From NCBI RefSeq assembly GCF_900187295.1, contig NZ_LT906473.1, forward strand, positions 310,001 through 374,000: 64,000 nucleotides of DNA. The letters are read 5' to 3'. The notes below the pieces were generated by a model, which was not told the origin of the DNA, made no database searches, and saw only the letters and a list, made by a program, of their open reading frames with translations. The position numbers were made by a program, and so were the translations under genes. How positions within the stretch are numbered: the first letter of the stretch is position 1; every line of letters begins with the position of its first letter. The DNA is from Corynebacterium cystitidis (GTDB lineage Bacteria; Actinomycetota; Actinomycetes; Mycobacteriales; Mycobacteriaceae). Shown in pieces: positions 18,915 through 27,763 of the stretch.

Positions 18915-19451
18915 TCAGTCGCGAGAAAACGCGATGACAAACCACACGTGTCCGCGGCTCTGTGCTATACCAACGCCAAGGCGGAGGTGCTCCGGGCTCA
19001 CCATTAAGTCGGAGTTCGGCTGATCATCCAAAATTAACTGCATCACGTTGTGGCCAGTGGCCTGCCCTTGGGGGATGCTGCCCTGAATCATTGCCCTATC
19101 ACCGTCAAGAGGTGCATACTTTCCGGTTGCAGCGTTGCCTTCCGCGTGACGCTGGGCAGCGTTTTGCAATGGGAAATCCACTACGAGCGGGCCGACGTCT
19201 GGGTGATCTTCCTGCACGCGGATGTGGTTGACGGCATAAAAGATATCGCCGCGAATCATTTCAAGGTCAACCGAGTCTTCGAAGGTGGGTCCGACGTAGG
19301 TGTCTGCGCGGGATGAGCCAGCGTCATCGCCGGGGGCTCTTTCCATGGCTGCGGCGATGTTGGCTGCGAGTGCGAAAAGTACGCCGAGGACTCCGATCAG
19401 TGGGCGGAGTATCTCCTCAAATGATGCAAAGTTGCTGGATAGTCGCGGCAT
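18915..19451 (-). CDS. Secreted or membrane-anchored CAP/SCP-domain protein
   Basis: This 178-residue protein starts MPRLSSNFASFEEILRP followed by a hydrophobic segment (LIGVLGVLFALAANIAAAM, residues ~16-35). That segment can act as signal peptide or anchor, so the rest is extracellular. The remainder has the CAP superfamily pattern: AVNHIRVQEDHPDVGPL, LQNAAQRHAEGNAATGKYAP, GHNVMQLIL, and the closing LRLGVGIAQSRGHVWFVIAFS. Bacterial CAP proteins are of mostly unknown function in the envelope. The ATG at 19451 is chosen because an extended TTG start at 19583 would place 44 unrelated residues before the signal segment and overlap clpS. Confidence 0.7.
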   Translation of the reverse strand: MPRLSSNFASFEEILRPLIGVLGVLFALAANIAAAMERAPGDDAGSSRADTYVGPTFEDSVDLEMIRGDIFYAVNHIRVQEDHPDVGPLVVDFPLQNAAQRHAEGNAATGKYAPLDGDRAMIQGSIPQGQATGHNVMQLILDDQPNSDLMVSPEHLRLGVGIAQSRGHVWFVIAFSRD

Positions 19452-19567
19452 GGTCGATTCCTGAAGTCGATCCTTAACGGATTTCTTTGGCTTATCGTTG
19501 TAGTACTGACCATAGCTTAGTGTCCAAGTGTGCGCGCCCAGGAGGGAAAATTGGTTACCCTTGGGGT

Positions 19568-19885
19568 ATGAATCGATCACCAAGTATGGGCTCGCCGATG
19601 GCGACCCCTGAGTTGGAGCAGGACATCCAGCTCGACGTCGCCACTGCGGAGAACCTGCCGTGGATGTGCATCGTGTGGGATGACCCCGTCAACCTGATGA
19701 GCTATGTCACCTATGTTTTTCAGACTGTGCTGGGCTACGACAAAAAACGTGCGACTGAGTTGATGATGCAGGTCCACACCGAGGGCAAGGCAGTTGTGTC
19801 AACTGGGGAGAAGGACAAGGTCGAAGGCGACGTCAAGAAATTGCATACGGCCGGGCTGTGGGCCACGATGCAGCAAGCCGGTTAG
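19568..19885 (+). CDS. clpS: ATP-dependent Clp protease adaptor ClpS
   Basis: ClpS binds N-degron substrates and delivers them to ClpC/ClpA-ClpP. The 105-residue protein has a disordered N-terminal tail ([19 protein letters not shown]) and the ClpS core, with [31 protein letters not shown] and [24 protein letters not shown]. In the N-degron pocket the usual asparagine/aspartate pair appears as WDDPVN. The start MNRSP matches related proteins. It begins the block clpS, DUF2017, P1 peptidase, rhomboid that is common in actinobacteria. Confidence 0.93.
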   Translation: MNRSPSMGSPMATPELEQDIQLDVATAENLPWMCIVWDDPVNLMSYVTYVFQTVLGYDKKRATELMMQVHTEGKAVVSTGEKDKVEGDVKKLHTAGLWATMQQAG

Positions 19886-19923
19886 CGTCGGCGCGTGCGC
19901 CGACGGGAATAGAAAGGGACGAC

Positions 19924-20460
19924 ATGGAAGCATGGCGGAAGAAAAAGGGGCTTGTGCGAGCACCGAAGTATATGACTCGGCTGGATCCGTTGGAACGCGA
20001 GGTGCTTGGTGACCTGACTGCTACTGTCTCGGAGGCGTTGATTCAGCGCGCGCAGTCCGCTCCGAAAGATGAGTTGGCTGAGCTCGTTGATATGCCCACC
20101 GGCCACAAGGAGGCTCCGCAGGATCCGAAGCTTGCGCGCCTGCTGCCTGATTTTGAGCGTGCCGACGACCAGGAGTTTGACGGCGATAATTCCTTGCTGC
20201 GCAGCATGAACGAGACTGACATTATCAAGTCCAAGCTGGAAAACCTCCAGGTAGTCAATGCTGCCTTGGGCCCTACCGGTGGGGTAGAGGTGTCGCTGGA
20301 TGAGGAGGAAGCCCATCGCTTCCTGGCCGGGCTCAATGACTTGCGCCTCTACGTTTCCGCCGATGACTCGGGCGGTGAGTCTGCTGCTCAGGACCGCCAG
20401 AACCTGGTCGAGTGGATGGGCTTTTGCCAAGAGTCGTTGTTGGAAGCATTGATGAACTAG
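19924..20460 (+). CDS. DUF2017 family protein (AosR-like)
   Basis: This 178-residue cytoplasmic protein belongs to DUF2017, the family of mycobacterial AosR, a reported redox-responsive regulator. It shows EREVLGDLTATVSEAL, PDPKLARLLPDF-like text (QDPKLARLLPDFERADD), RSMNETDIIKSKLENL, HRFLAGLNDLRLYVS and a C-terminal WMGFCQESLLEALMN. Position directly after clpS is a consistent actinobacterial arrangement. The ATG follows GAAAGGGACGAC. The stop TAG overlaps the GTG of the peptidase gene (TAGTG), indicating coupling. A regulatory role is inferred from the family only. Confidence 0.8.
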   Translation: MEAWRKKKGLVRAPKYMTRLDPLEREVLGDLTATVSEALIQRAQSAPKDELAELVDMPTGHKEAPQDPKLARLLPDFERADDQEFDGDNSLLRSMNETDIIKSKLENLQVVNAALGPTGGVEVSLDEEEAHRFLAGLNDLRLYVSADDSGGESAAQDRQNLVEWMGFCQESLLEALMN

Positions 20461-21422
20461 TGGCTGGATCGCTTCTCGACGTCCCCGGCCTGGCCATCGG
20501 GCACGTCTCGTTGGGGGACACCGGGGTAACTTCGGTTGTGTCGCGCGACAAGCGTGGCATGGTTGGCGCGGTTGACGTGCGTGGTGGGGGACCGGGCACC
20601 CGCGAAACTGATCTGTTGTCTCCACACAATACCGTTGAGCGGGTGCACGCTCTTACGTTTGCTGGTGGATCTGCGTTTGGTTTGGCTGCTGCGAGTGGCG
20701 CAATGAACGCGTTAGAAGCCCACGGCTACGGTTTCCCCGTTTTCGGAGAAGGCAATCCCGGCCCCCGGGTTCCGATCGTCCCGGCAGCCGTCATTTTTGA
20801 TTTGGTGGTGGGGGATGCGTCGTCACGCCCAACCTCCCAGGATGGTGAGGCCTGCGTTGAGAAGGCGTTGCGTGAGGGGGAGGATCGTGCGTCGGGAAGC
20901 GTCGGTGCCGGCTGTGGCGCGACTGCGGGGGTGTTGCGCGGGGGTTTCGGCCAGGCATCGGTGCTTATCGACGAATACACCGTGGCCGCTGGGGTTGTTG
21001 CAAACCCGGTGGGAAGTGTGATCGACCCTTCAACCGGGGCTTTCTACGGTGACCCGGAAGCGCCTCGGGTGAATCTCGCGAAGTTTAACTCTCTGAAACG
21101 TCCGGCGCCCCAGCTCAATACGACAATCGGTGTGGTGGCCACGGATGCGCCCTTGCCGGTCGCGCAGCTGCAGCGACTGGCGCTGACCGGGCACGATGGG
21201 TTGGCGCGCGCTGTCCGCCCAGCACACTCGCCGCTGGACGGGGACACACTGTTTGCGGTGTCGACTGCCAAGCACGTGGCACCACAGGCCGTGGAGCTCG
21301 TCGGAAAGCTCTGCGAAGCAGCAGCGGAGTGTGTCCAGGCCGCCATCGTTGATGCGGTGCGCAGCGCCTCCGCCGGCTATGGGGTGGCCTGCTGGAACGA
21401 CATTCTAGCTTCTGGCAATTAA
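20460..21422 (+). CDS. P1 family (DmpA/NylC-like) peptidase
   Basis: These are N-terminal-nucleophile hydrolases that self-cleave to expose a catalytic Thr/Ser; characterised members are beta-aminopeptidases or cyclic-amide/nylon-oligomer hydrolases. The 320 residues open with DVPGLAIGHVSL and show VVDVRGGGPGTRETDLL-like text (AVDVRGGGPGTRETDLLSP), AFGLAAASGAMNALE, SVGAGCGATAGVLRGG and LNTTIGVVATDAPL. The Asn-Thr pair in that last motif is the likely autocleavage site by analogy with NylC. The GTG start at 20460 overlaps the previous stop; a longer frame from 20412 would begin inside the DUF2017 gene. Substrate unknown. Confidence 0.85.
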   Translation: MAGSLLDVPGLAIGHVSLGDTGVTSVVSRDKRGMVGAVDVRGGGPGTRETDLLSPHNTVERVHALTFAGGSAFGLAAASGAMNALEAHGYGFPVFGEGNPGPRVPIVPAAVIFDLVVGDASSRPTSQDGEACVEKALREGEDRASGSVGAGCGATAGVLRGGFGQASVLIDEYTVAAGVVANPVGSVIDPSTGAFYGDPEAPRVNLAKFNSLKRPAPQLNTTIGVVATDAPLPVAQLQRLALTGHDGLARAVRPAHSPLDGDTLFAVSTAKHVAPQAVELVGKLCEAAAECVQAAIVDAVRSASAGYGVACWNDILASGN

Positions 21423-21433
21423 GATGTGTTGGG

Positions 21434-22192
21434 ATGACTAACTTCCCGACTTCTTCCCAGTACCCTCAGTACCCTCAGTCCCCGCGCCCCGGACAGCACG
21501 GTGTCTATGGCTCTTCTTATGGTTCTCCCTTTGGCAATTACCCTGGGCCACACCCGCACCGCGCGCCACAGCAACCTGCGATCCACCATGCGAAAAGCTA
21601 TGGGTGGAAAACGGGGATGCGCTACGCCATCGGTTATGTGGTTGTCATCTGGGCGGTCCACATAATTAACATGCTGTTCTTTAGTGGAAATCTGATTGCC
21701 TTCGGTATTCACCCGCTCGACCCGTCGTCGTTGCTCAACATTTTTACGTCTCCGTTGCTGCACGGCAGCTGGGAGCACTTAATTTCTAACACGGTGCCGG
21801 GTGCAATCTTCTGCTTCATCATTGGCTATTCGGGCCACCGGGTGTTTTGGGAGGTCACACTGATCGCCGCCATTGTGGCAGGGGCGGGGGTGTGGTTATT
21901 TGGTGGTATCGGAACCAACCACATCGGTGCTTCCGGTCTCGTTTATGGCTGGCTCGCGTACCTGATTATTCGAGGTATCTTCAACCGTTCTTTCCGGCAG
22001 ATCCTTCTGGGGGTTGTGCTCGGCTTTACCTACTCTGGACTGATTTGGGGAGTAATACCGGGGACAGCGGGAGTGAGCTGGCAAGCACACCTCTTCGGAG
22101 CTTTAGGTGGTTTCGGTGCAGGGATCTTTATCACCTCCGATGATCCACCTGCGCTCAAGGCCCGAAAACAACGCAACCAAATCACCCGTTAA
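21434..22192 (+). CDS. Rhomboid family intramembrane serine protease
   Basis: The 252-residue protein has a Pro/Gln/Tyr-rich cytoplasmic N-terminus (residues 1-58) and then about six membrane helices. The rhomboid catalytic serine lies in GASGLVYG and the partner histidine in WQAHLFGALGGFGAG. LLHGSWEHLISNTVPG is the conserved loop/helix 2 region. It probably cleaves single-pass membrane proteins; the substrate is not evident. It lies 11 bases behind the peptidase gene in the same orientation, and the block of four genes from clpS could be one transcript. Confidence 0.88.
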   Translation: MTNFPTSSQYPQYPQSPRPGQHGVYGSSYGSPFGNYPGPHPHRAPQQPAIHHAKSYGWKTGMRYAIGYVVVIWAVHIINMLFFSGNLIAFGIHPLDPSSLLNIFTSPLLHGSWEHLISNTVPGAIFCFIIGYSGHRVFWEVTLIAAIVAGAGVWLFGGIGTNHIGASGLVYGWLAYLIIRGIFNRSFRQILLGVVLGFTYSGLIWGVIPGTAGVSWQAHLFGALGGFGAGIFITSDDPPALKARKQRNQITR

Positions 22193-22409
22193 GTCAAGCG
22201 TTAAAGGTAGTTTTTGGAACAAATGGTTTAGATCTTCCCCTTCCTGGCGATTGCCTGTACAACTTAAGTAAATCGGCCGTTAAAGCCTTTTATGTGAAAA
22301 TGAGTAAACTCTAATACACGCAGGTAGGGTAGCAAAATAGGGGATACTTCACAATGAAACTAAGTGAACCTGAGTTTCTTTTCTTAACTTGTCGCGTATT
22401 ATAAAGCGT

Positions 22410-22883
22410 ATGAACGACAAGATGAATCCTTCGCTAACCGAAGAAGAGAACAAGACCTGGGAAAATGTTTGGTCGTTTTACGTCGGCCTGCCCACTAAAC
22501 TTGATGCACAGCTGAAGCGCGACGCTGGCATTAGCCACTTCGACTACTACGCAATGAGCAACATCGCAGAAACAGACGAGGGTTCCCTGCGCATGAGCGA
22601 GCTGGCCCAAGCATCTGACATGAGCCTGTCCCACCTTTCCCGCGTGATCACCCGCCTGGAAAAGAAAGGCTACGTCAAGCGTGTCCCTGACCCCAACGAC
22701 GGCCGTTCCACCCTGGCGGAACTCACCGACGAAGGCTGGCAAGTCGTGGAGAAGGCAGCGCCTGGACACGTTTCCGAGGTGCGCCGACTGGTGTTCGACA
22801 ACCTCACCGACGAAGAGAACCGCGCGATTGCTTCCGCCATGGCAAAGATCGTCGATGCCATGAACCCGGAGCAGGCAGCGTAA
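22410..22883 (+). CDS. MarR-family transcriptional regulator
   Basis: This 157-residue regulator carries a MarR winged helix: [27 protein letters not shown], then the recognition region [24 protein letters not shown] and the wing [15 protein letters not shown]. Flanking helices form the dimer. MarR proteins usually repress nearby efflux or oxidation genes in response to small phenolic ligands, but neighbours here are housekeeping genes. The ATG at 22410 (MNDKMNP) is used; one at 22422 is also possible. The 217-base gap upstream is AT-rich and holds its promoter. murI starts 11 bases downstream, so co-transcription is likely. Confidence 0.85.
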   Translation: MNDKMNPSLTEEENKTWENVWSFYVGLPTKLDAQLKRDAGISHFDYYAMSNIAETDEGSLRMSELAQASDMSLSHLSRVITRLEKKGYVKRVPDPNDGRSTLAELTDEGWQVVEKAAPGHVSEVRRLVFDNLTDEENRAIASAMAKIVDAMNPEQAA

Positions 22884-22894
22884 TATCGTTTTGC

Positions 22895-23749
22895 GTGACT
22901 TCCGCTCCACTGACTTCGCACGCGACGCCAGCAACGCCTGTGACGCTGCCTGACCGCAACTCGCCCATCGGAATATTCGATTCGGGTGTCGGCGGGCTGA
23001 CCGTCGCTCGATCAATCATGGAGCAACTCCCCGGCGAATCCATCATGTACGTCGGGGACACCGCCAACGGGCCATACGGTCCGCTGCCAATCGCAGAAGT
23101 GCGGCACCATGCCATGCGCATCGCCGACGGCCTCGTCGCTCGCGGGTGCAAAATGCTGGTGATTGCCTGCAACACCGCCACAGCCGCATTTCTTCACGAC
23201 GCACGCGAACGCTACAACGTCCCAGTCGTCGAAGTGATCCGGCCCGCAGTGCGACGCGCCATGGCCACCACCCGCAACGGAAAAGTGGGAGTCATCGGCA
23301 CCCAAGGAACAATCCAATCTGGTGCCTACCAGGATCTCTTCTCCCTTAATCCAGAAGTAGATGTCACTGCCAAGGCCTGCCCCGCCTTTGTCGAATTCGT
23401 CGAGCGGGGCATCACCTCAGGCCGCCAGATCTTAGGGATCGCCGAAGGCTACCTGGAGTCGCTGCAAGCCGCGGGCGTCGATACGCTCGTGCTTGGCTGC
23501 ACCCACTACCCACTGCTGTCTGGAGTGATTCAGCTCGCCATTGGGGACCATGTCACTCTCGTATCATCCGCGGAAGAAACTACCAAAGACGTCATCCGCG
23601 TACTCACAGAGTCCGACATGTTCGCCGACCCTGATCACACACCCTCCAGGATCTTTGAGGCCACAGGAGAACCTGAATCATTTGCCCGCTTAGCTACCCG
23701 CTTCCTAGGGCCCGACTTGCCCACCATCAGGCATAGCGAATCTGGGTGA
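22895..23749 (+). CDS. murI: Glutamate racemase
   Basis: MurI makes D-glutamate for peptidoglycan. The 284 residues have the two catalytic cysteine motifs, [11 protein letters not shown] (~residue 90) and [12 protein letters not shown] (~residue 205), with [17 protein letters not shown] and [12 protein letters not shown] at the N-terminus. A ~20-residue Thr/Pro-rich N-terminal extension from the GTG at 22895 may not all be translated; no internal ATG is available before SPIGIF. It lies in the murI, MBL hydrolase, rph, rdgB order that is conserved in Corynebacterium and Mycobacterium. Confidence 0.95.
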   Translation: MTSAPLTSHATPATPVTLPDRNSPIGIFDSGVGGLTVARSIMEQLPGESIMYVGDTANGPYGPLPIAEVRHHAMRIADGLVARGCKMLVIACNTATAAFLHDARERYNVPVVEVIRPAVRRAMATTRNGKVGVIGTQGTIQSGAYQDLFSLNPEVDVTAKACPAFVEFVERGITSGRQILGIAEGYLESLQAAGVDTLVLGCTHYPLLSGVIQLAIGDHVTLVSSAEETTKDVIRVLTESDMFADPDHTPSRIFEATGEPESFARLATRFLGPDLPTIRHSESG

Positions 23750-23809
23750 ATCTTAAGAGAATCGGTGTTTTATGCGAAATAACTACGGATTTCATGGGAC
23801 AGTAGCAAT

Positions 23810-24580
23810 ATGAAGTTGACCATACTGGGCTGTTCGGGTTCCCTGGGAGCTCCCGGAAACCCCGGTTCTTCGTACCTCGTCAGTGCCGAAAACGCGCCGG
23901 GCGTAGTGATGGATCTGGGGCCAGGGGCGTTAGCCAAACTGATGGAAGAGGAAAACCCCTCCAACGTGCACGTCGTGTTTTCCCACCTGCACGCGGACCA
24001 CTGCTCCGACTTTGTGTCCCTGATGGTGTGGCGACGCTACCATCCAGAACACCCGTCTCAGGGGCGCAACCTCATGTTCGGCCCGGCACACACCCTAGAC
24101 TTATTTGGGCGAATGGGTGCAGACGGGCCCGACGACTTTGACGACATTTCTGATTCCTTCGCTTTCGCCCCCTGGGTGGACCACCAGAAAGAAATTCTAG
24201 GAGACCTGACTATCACCCCGTTTCCTGCGCTGCACCCGGCGGACGGATCCCGCATTTTGCGCGTCGAGGAACCCGCGACCGGTGCCGTGCTGACGTATTC
24301 GGGGGATACCGCTTTTACGCCCGCGCTTATCGACGCCGCCCGTAACGCCGATGTGCTTCTGTGCGAAGCCGCCTGGGGCCCCAGTTCTGAAGGCCGCCCA
24401 GAAGGAATGCATTTGTCCGGTGCAGAGGCCGGCGAGATCGCTACTCAGGCGGGCGTGAAGACGTTGGTACTGACCCATATTCAACCGTGGGTGAGTAAGA
24501 AGGAGACTGCAGCAGCAGCCGCTGCCGCTTTCAAGGGCGAGATTATTGTCGCCGAGCCGGGCATGGAGCTGCACGTCTAG
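23810..24580 (+). CDS. MBL-fold hydrolase, Rv1339-like (putative cyclic-nucleotide phosphodiesterase)
   Basis: This 256-residue metallo-beta-lactamase-fold protein has the metal motif SHLHADHCSDF (~residues 58-68), YSGDTAF with the bridging aspartate (~residue 166), CEAAWG, and HLSGAEAGEIA and LTHIQPWVS with further ligands. Sequence and position between murI and rph match mycobacterial Rv1339, reported to hydrolyse cAMP as an atypical class II phosphodiesterase. An RNase Z-like role is less likely because the tRNA-binding exosite arm is missing. The ATG at 23810 directly precedes the usual KLTILGCSGS start. Confidence 0.8.
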   Translation: MKLTILGCSGSLGAPGNPGSSYLVSAENAPGVVMDLGPGALAKLMEEENPSNVHVVFSHLHADHCSDFVSLMVWRRYHPEHPSQGRNLMFGPAHTLDLFGRMGADGPDDFDDISDSFAFAPWVDHQKEILGDLTITPFPALHPADGSRILRVEEPATGAVLTYSGDTAFTPALIDAARNADVLLCEAAWGPSSEGRPEGMHLSGAEAGEIATQAGVKTLVLTHIQPWVSKKETAAAAAAAFKGEIIVAEPGMELHV

Positions 24581-24598
24581 GCGGGTACCCTAGAGGTT

Positions 24599-25330
24599 AT
24601 GGCTGATACTTTTGTGCGCGCCGATGGGCGCGATTGTGACCAACTTCGTTCCGTCCGCATCACTCGTGGCTTTACCGACAACCCTGCCGGCTCTGTGCTT
24701 GTGGAGTTTGGTGGCACGCGGGTTATGTGTACCGCCAGTGTGGAAGAAGGAGTGCCACGGTTTAAGAGGGATTCCGGCGAGGGGTGGCTGACCGCCGAAT
24801 ATGCGATGCTGCCGTCTGCTACCCATGAGCGGATGCCGCGCGAATCCATGCGTGGCAAAGTCAAGGGCCGCACCCACGAGATTTCCCGCCTCGTTGGCCG
24901 TGCTTTGCGTGCCGCGGTGGACTTGGGCCAGTTGGGTGAAAACACGATCCAGCTGGATTGTGATGTCCTCCAGGCTGATGGTGGGACCCGCACTGCCTCG
25001 ATCACCGGCGCGTATGTTGCGCTGGCCGACGCGATCTCCGTGCTGAAGGAGCGCGGCGTCGTTCCTGGCGAGCCACTGCTCAAGCCAATCGCAGCGATTT
25101 CGGTGGGCATTGTTGATGGCCATGTGTGCCTTGACCTGCCGTACGAGGAAGATTCTCGGGCGGAGGTCGACCTCAATGTGGTGATGCAGGAGGGTGGAAA
25201 TTTCGTGGAAATCCAGGGCACCGGCGAGCACGGCCTCTTCGGCCGCGAGGAGCTTAATTCCATGCTCGATGTGGCCCAGGCTGGTTGCGATGAGCTGATC
25301 GCCGCACAGAAGGCTGCTCTGGGATGGTAA
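24599..25330 (+). CDS. rph: Ribonuclease PH
   Basis: Rph is a phosphorolytic 3'-5' exoribonuclease that trims tRNA precursors, working as a hexameric ring. The 243 residues carry [99 protein letters not shown] and [19 protein letters not shown], all characteristic. It follows the MBL gene by 18 bases and overlaps the rdgB start by 7, so it is part of one operon with murI through rdgB. Confidence 0.96.
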   Translation: MADTFVRADGRDCDQLRSVRITRGFTDNPAGSVLVEFGGTRVMCTASVEEGVPRFKRDSGEGWLTAEYAMLPSATHERMPRESMRGKVKGRTHEISRLVGRALRAAVDLGQLGENTIQLDCDVLQADGGTRTASITGAYVALADAISVLKERGVVPGEPLLKPIAAISVGIVDGHVCLDLPYEEDSRAEVDLNVVMQEGGNFVEIQGTGEHGLFGREELNSMLDVAQAGCDELIAAQKAALGW

Positions 25331-25923
25331 AGGTTCTGGTTGCCTCAGGTAACGCAAAGAAGTTGCGTGAGCTTGAGCAGGTGCTTTTCGACGCACACAT
25401 CGTTGGCATCGAACTAGTTTTGCTAAGCGATGTTTCCCCTTATGAACAGCCGGTTGAAGATGGCCTGACTTTTGCAGAAAACGCCCTGATCAAGGCCCGT
25501 GCAGGGGCAGCAGCAACCGGTCTTGCGTGTGTTGCGGATGATTCAGGTCTCGTCGTTAAGGCGCTGAATGGGATGCCTGGTGTGCTGTCGGCGCGCTGGT
25601 CGGGAACGCATGGTGATGACGCTGCGAATAATCGGTTGCTCCTTGCACAGATGGCTGATATCGCCGTCCGTGACGCGGCGTTTATGTCTTGCTGTGCGCT
25701 GGTGACACCCGACGGTAAAGAATACTGCGCCGAGGGGCGCTGGGAAGGATCATTGCTGACGCAGCCGCGCGGAGACAATGGGTTTGGCTATGACCCGATT
25801 TTTGAGCCCGCTGATGCGCAAGGTCGCTCCGCGGCTGAGTTGACTGCCGACGAGAAAAACGCCCGCTCCCACAGGGGGCAGGCGTTAAAACAGTTGGCGT
25901 ACCACATCGCAGCACTTGTGTAG
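25324..25923 (+). CDS. rdgB: dITP/XTP pyrophosphatase (Ham1 family)
   Basis: RdgB removes non-canonical purine triphosphates (dITP, XTP) to prevent their incorporation into DNA and RNA. The 199 residues have the family signatures [12 protein letters not shown] at the N-terminus, [36 protein letters not shown] and [13 protein letters not shown]. The terminal half ends [20 protein letters not shown], also conserved. The ATG is embedded in the last codons of rph (ATGGTAA), coupling translation. It converges on the DUF3817 gene with 10 bases between stops. Confidence 0.95.
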   Translation: MVKVLVASGNAKKLRELEQVLFDAHIVGIELVLLSDVSPYEQPVEDGLTFAENALIKARAGAAATGLACVADDSGLVVKALNGMPGVLSARWSGTHGDDAANNRLLLAQMADIAVRDAAFMSCCALVTPDGKEYCAEGRWEGSLLTQPRGDNGFGYDPIFEPADAQGRSAAELTADEKNARSHRGQALKQLAYHIAALV

Positions 25924-25933
25924 TGCGGGGTGG

Positions 25934-26296
25934 TTAGGGCTGGTTCAGCTGGAACTTCGCCGTGACTTCCTTGCGGCGCCACTTCTCGACGAAAAACGAG
26001 AGGAAGGGCACCACCCCGCCGAGCACGGTGATGACCCATTGCGGCATGGTCCAGCGCGCCTTTAAACCCAGGTTCAATGATGCGAGGAAGAACAAGAGAT
26101 AGCACCAACCGTGGGCGATCGCGACCCAGTTGAGGGCGCTAACATCCATCTTGAGGACGTATTCCATCGTCATGCGTACCACCAGAAGTAGCAGCAAGAC
26201 ACCAGTTACCCACGCGGTTACGGAAAAAATTGTCAGTGCCTGCTTCACGCGGCGCTTGCGCTCGGGGTGGATTTTGGGCTGGTTCGCGTTCGTCAT
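25934..26296 (-). CDS. DUF3817 family membrane protein
   Basis: This 120-residue protein has three hydrophobic segments (residues ~20-42, 54-75 and 84-103) and a basic first 20 residues. The motif NWVAIAHGWCYLLFFLASLNLG is characteristic of DUF3817, a small integral membrane family of unknown function in actinobacteria, formerly also labelled as part of the CrcB-adjacent YdzA group. It is 12 bases downstream of another membrane-protein gene in the same direction. No biochemical role can be read from the sequence. Confidence 0.75.
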   Translation of the reverse strand: MTNANQPKIHPERKRRVKQALTIFSVTAWVTGVLLLLLVVRMTMEYVLKMDVSALNWVAIAHGWCYLLFFLASLNLGLKARWTMPQWVITVLGGVVPFLSFFVEKWRRKEVTAKFQLNQP

Positions 26297-26308
26297 AATG
26301 TTTAGTGT

Positions 26309-26776
26309 TTAGCTTTCGTCGTCTCTGTGTCGGCGGCGTCGTGGCTGGTTCAACGCGTTATACTCTTCCACGTTGATTTCTGGTCGGGCTGGGAGGAAAT
26401 CCTCGTCAATCTCCGTGATGGCAGGTTCCGCCTCGTCGTCGCCAAACTCTGCCAGGTCAGCCTGGTACAGATAATCAAGATCATCGACAGCGTTTTCGGC
26501 ATCGATCTTCTCGTTCTCCATTTTGATACCCATGCGGTAGGCGTATACAAAGAAGAAACCGAAGAGGGGCCATTGCAGTGCATACCCCAAGTTTTGGAAA
26601 GTTCCCGTACCTGATTGGAAACGAGTCCACTGCCACCAAGCCAACAAGATGGTGGTGATTACGGCGAGGATGAGCAAGACAATGTGCCACGCCTTGATTT
26701 TGATACGTTCGCGTTTCGGGGCAGGCGAGTGCCCCTCATCGTGTTCATCGCGGTGTGTATCCGTTGACTCGCTCAC
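26309..26776 (-). CDS. Conserved actinobacterial membrane protein
   Basis: This protein of about 155 residues has an acidic/histidine-rich N-terminus (STDTHRDEHDEGH), one clear hydrophobic helix (WHIVLLILAVITTILLAWW) and a second (LQWPLFGFFFVYAYRMG). A long acidic cytoplasmic tail ends in QPRRRRHRDDES. I recognise it as a corynebacterial/mycobacterial conserved hypothetical without known function. A GTG at 26776 is the most probable start; an in-frame TTG at 26803 would add nine residues. It is followed 12 bases later by DUF3817, so the two may act together in the membrane. Confidence 0.6.
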   Translation of the reverse strand: MSESTDTHRDEHDEGHSPAPKRERIKIKAWHIVLLILAVITTILLAWWQWTRFQSGTGTFQNLGYALQWPLFGFFFVYAYRMGIKMENEKIDAENAVDDLDYLYQADLAEFGDDEAEPAITEIDEDFLPARPEINVEEYNALNQPRRRRHRDDES

Positions 26777-26875
26777 AACAGTCGAGTGTATCAATTCCGT
26801 CAAAAGTTGTAGAATTTGTGTGACACCGTGCTAGTTTTGGTTGTGGCGCGCGGGCATGTACACTTGACCGAGCCC

Positions 26876-26957
<82 letters not shown>

Positions 26958-26963
26958 CAACGA

Positions 26964-26999
26964 CAACGCCCATCCCAGGAAGTGGATGGGCGTTGTTTT
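26964..26999 (+). terminator. Terminator after tRNA-Leu
   Basis: CAACGCCCATCC (26964-26975) pairs with GGATGGGCGTTG (26984-26995), followed by TTTTGG. Confidence 0.85.
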
Positions 27000-27069
27000 G
27001 GCTTAAACGGTTTAGCGGTATAGAGGGGCTTAAGTGTCAGGTCCAAGTCCGCCTTCCCTGCGTCGTAGG

Positions 27070-27237
27070 TTAAGGCGCGCATAACCAATTGAGCAGTTCC
27101 CTAGACGCGGCATCATATCCACCCGGATAGTCTGCATCGAAAAGGTGGGAAGCGATTGCTTCTTTTTGCTCCCTTGAAGCATTCTTTTTCAATGCGTCAA
27201 AAGGAGCTTTCAACTCAACCGGAGGGTTTGTGCTCAT
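27070..27237 (-). CDS. Possible small hypothetical protein (55 aa)
   Basis: On the minus strand an ATG frame of 55 codons starts MSTNPPVELKAPFDALKKNA and ends GYDAASRELLNWLCAP. The composition is protein-like (soluble, helical, no low complexity) and the frame lies in an otherwise gene-free stretch. No strong ribosome site precedes the ATG and I recognise no family, so it may be a remnant of a longer gene or a chance frame. Confidence 0.35.
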   Translation of the reverse strand: MSTNPPVELKAPFDALKKNASREQKEAIASHLFDADYPGGYDAASRELLNWLCAP

Positions 27238-27763
27238 GGGAAAGGCCGTTGATCATCTGCCTATACCCGTACGTGGCACGCTGGTAGCGTCGACTCCAGT
27301 ACGATGTTTGCCGAAAATAAGAGTGGTCAACTTCTTTTCAACATTGCCCCCACGGTAGCTGTTGATGGGCCACAGGGTTCATCGACCAAAAGTCCAGCTT
27401 TTGCGGCCGAGTCAGCTTTGTCGGAGGAAGCTAGCCGTGTCAGCGCATGTGTCAAGCTGCGTAATTTTTCGTTGATCCTGGTAGGTCACGCTACGGAAGG
27501 CCTGCGTTGTGGTGGTGGCGCGTCTTTCCGTGTCTTGCGCTGCTCGAGAATGTAAGTGAGCGTGTCACACCGTAACTATTGAATGCAAAACTACGATGAG
27601 TGTAGTATGCCAACTTGTTTGCTTGGCAAAACAACTTGAATGGGGAACCGGGTAGGATTCTGCGCCACAGTAAAATGTGAAGGTTTCCGCAAGATTGTTA
27701 CACACTATCCGGGTGCGTGTCTACCACCACCCATAATATTCACCCACTAGAGGAGCTCTTCAC
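27238..27763. other. Intergenic region upstream of fas
   Basis: About 525 bases with no convincing gene; the one longer frame (27304-27555) reads like shadow sequence. It should hold the fas promoter and any FasR or other operators. A short inverted repeat GCCAA-cttgtttgc-TTGGC lies at about 27610-27628, and TTGAAT with TAGGAT-like hexamers lie near 27637 and 27652, but I cannot assign a promoter with confidence. An AGAGGAGCTC ribosome site sits before the fas GTG. Confidence 0.4.

Noticed and set aside
27304..27555. Plus-strand frame upstream of fas as a gene
   Set aside because: No ribosome site, no recognisable motif, and composition unlike a protein; more likely non-coding.
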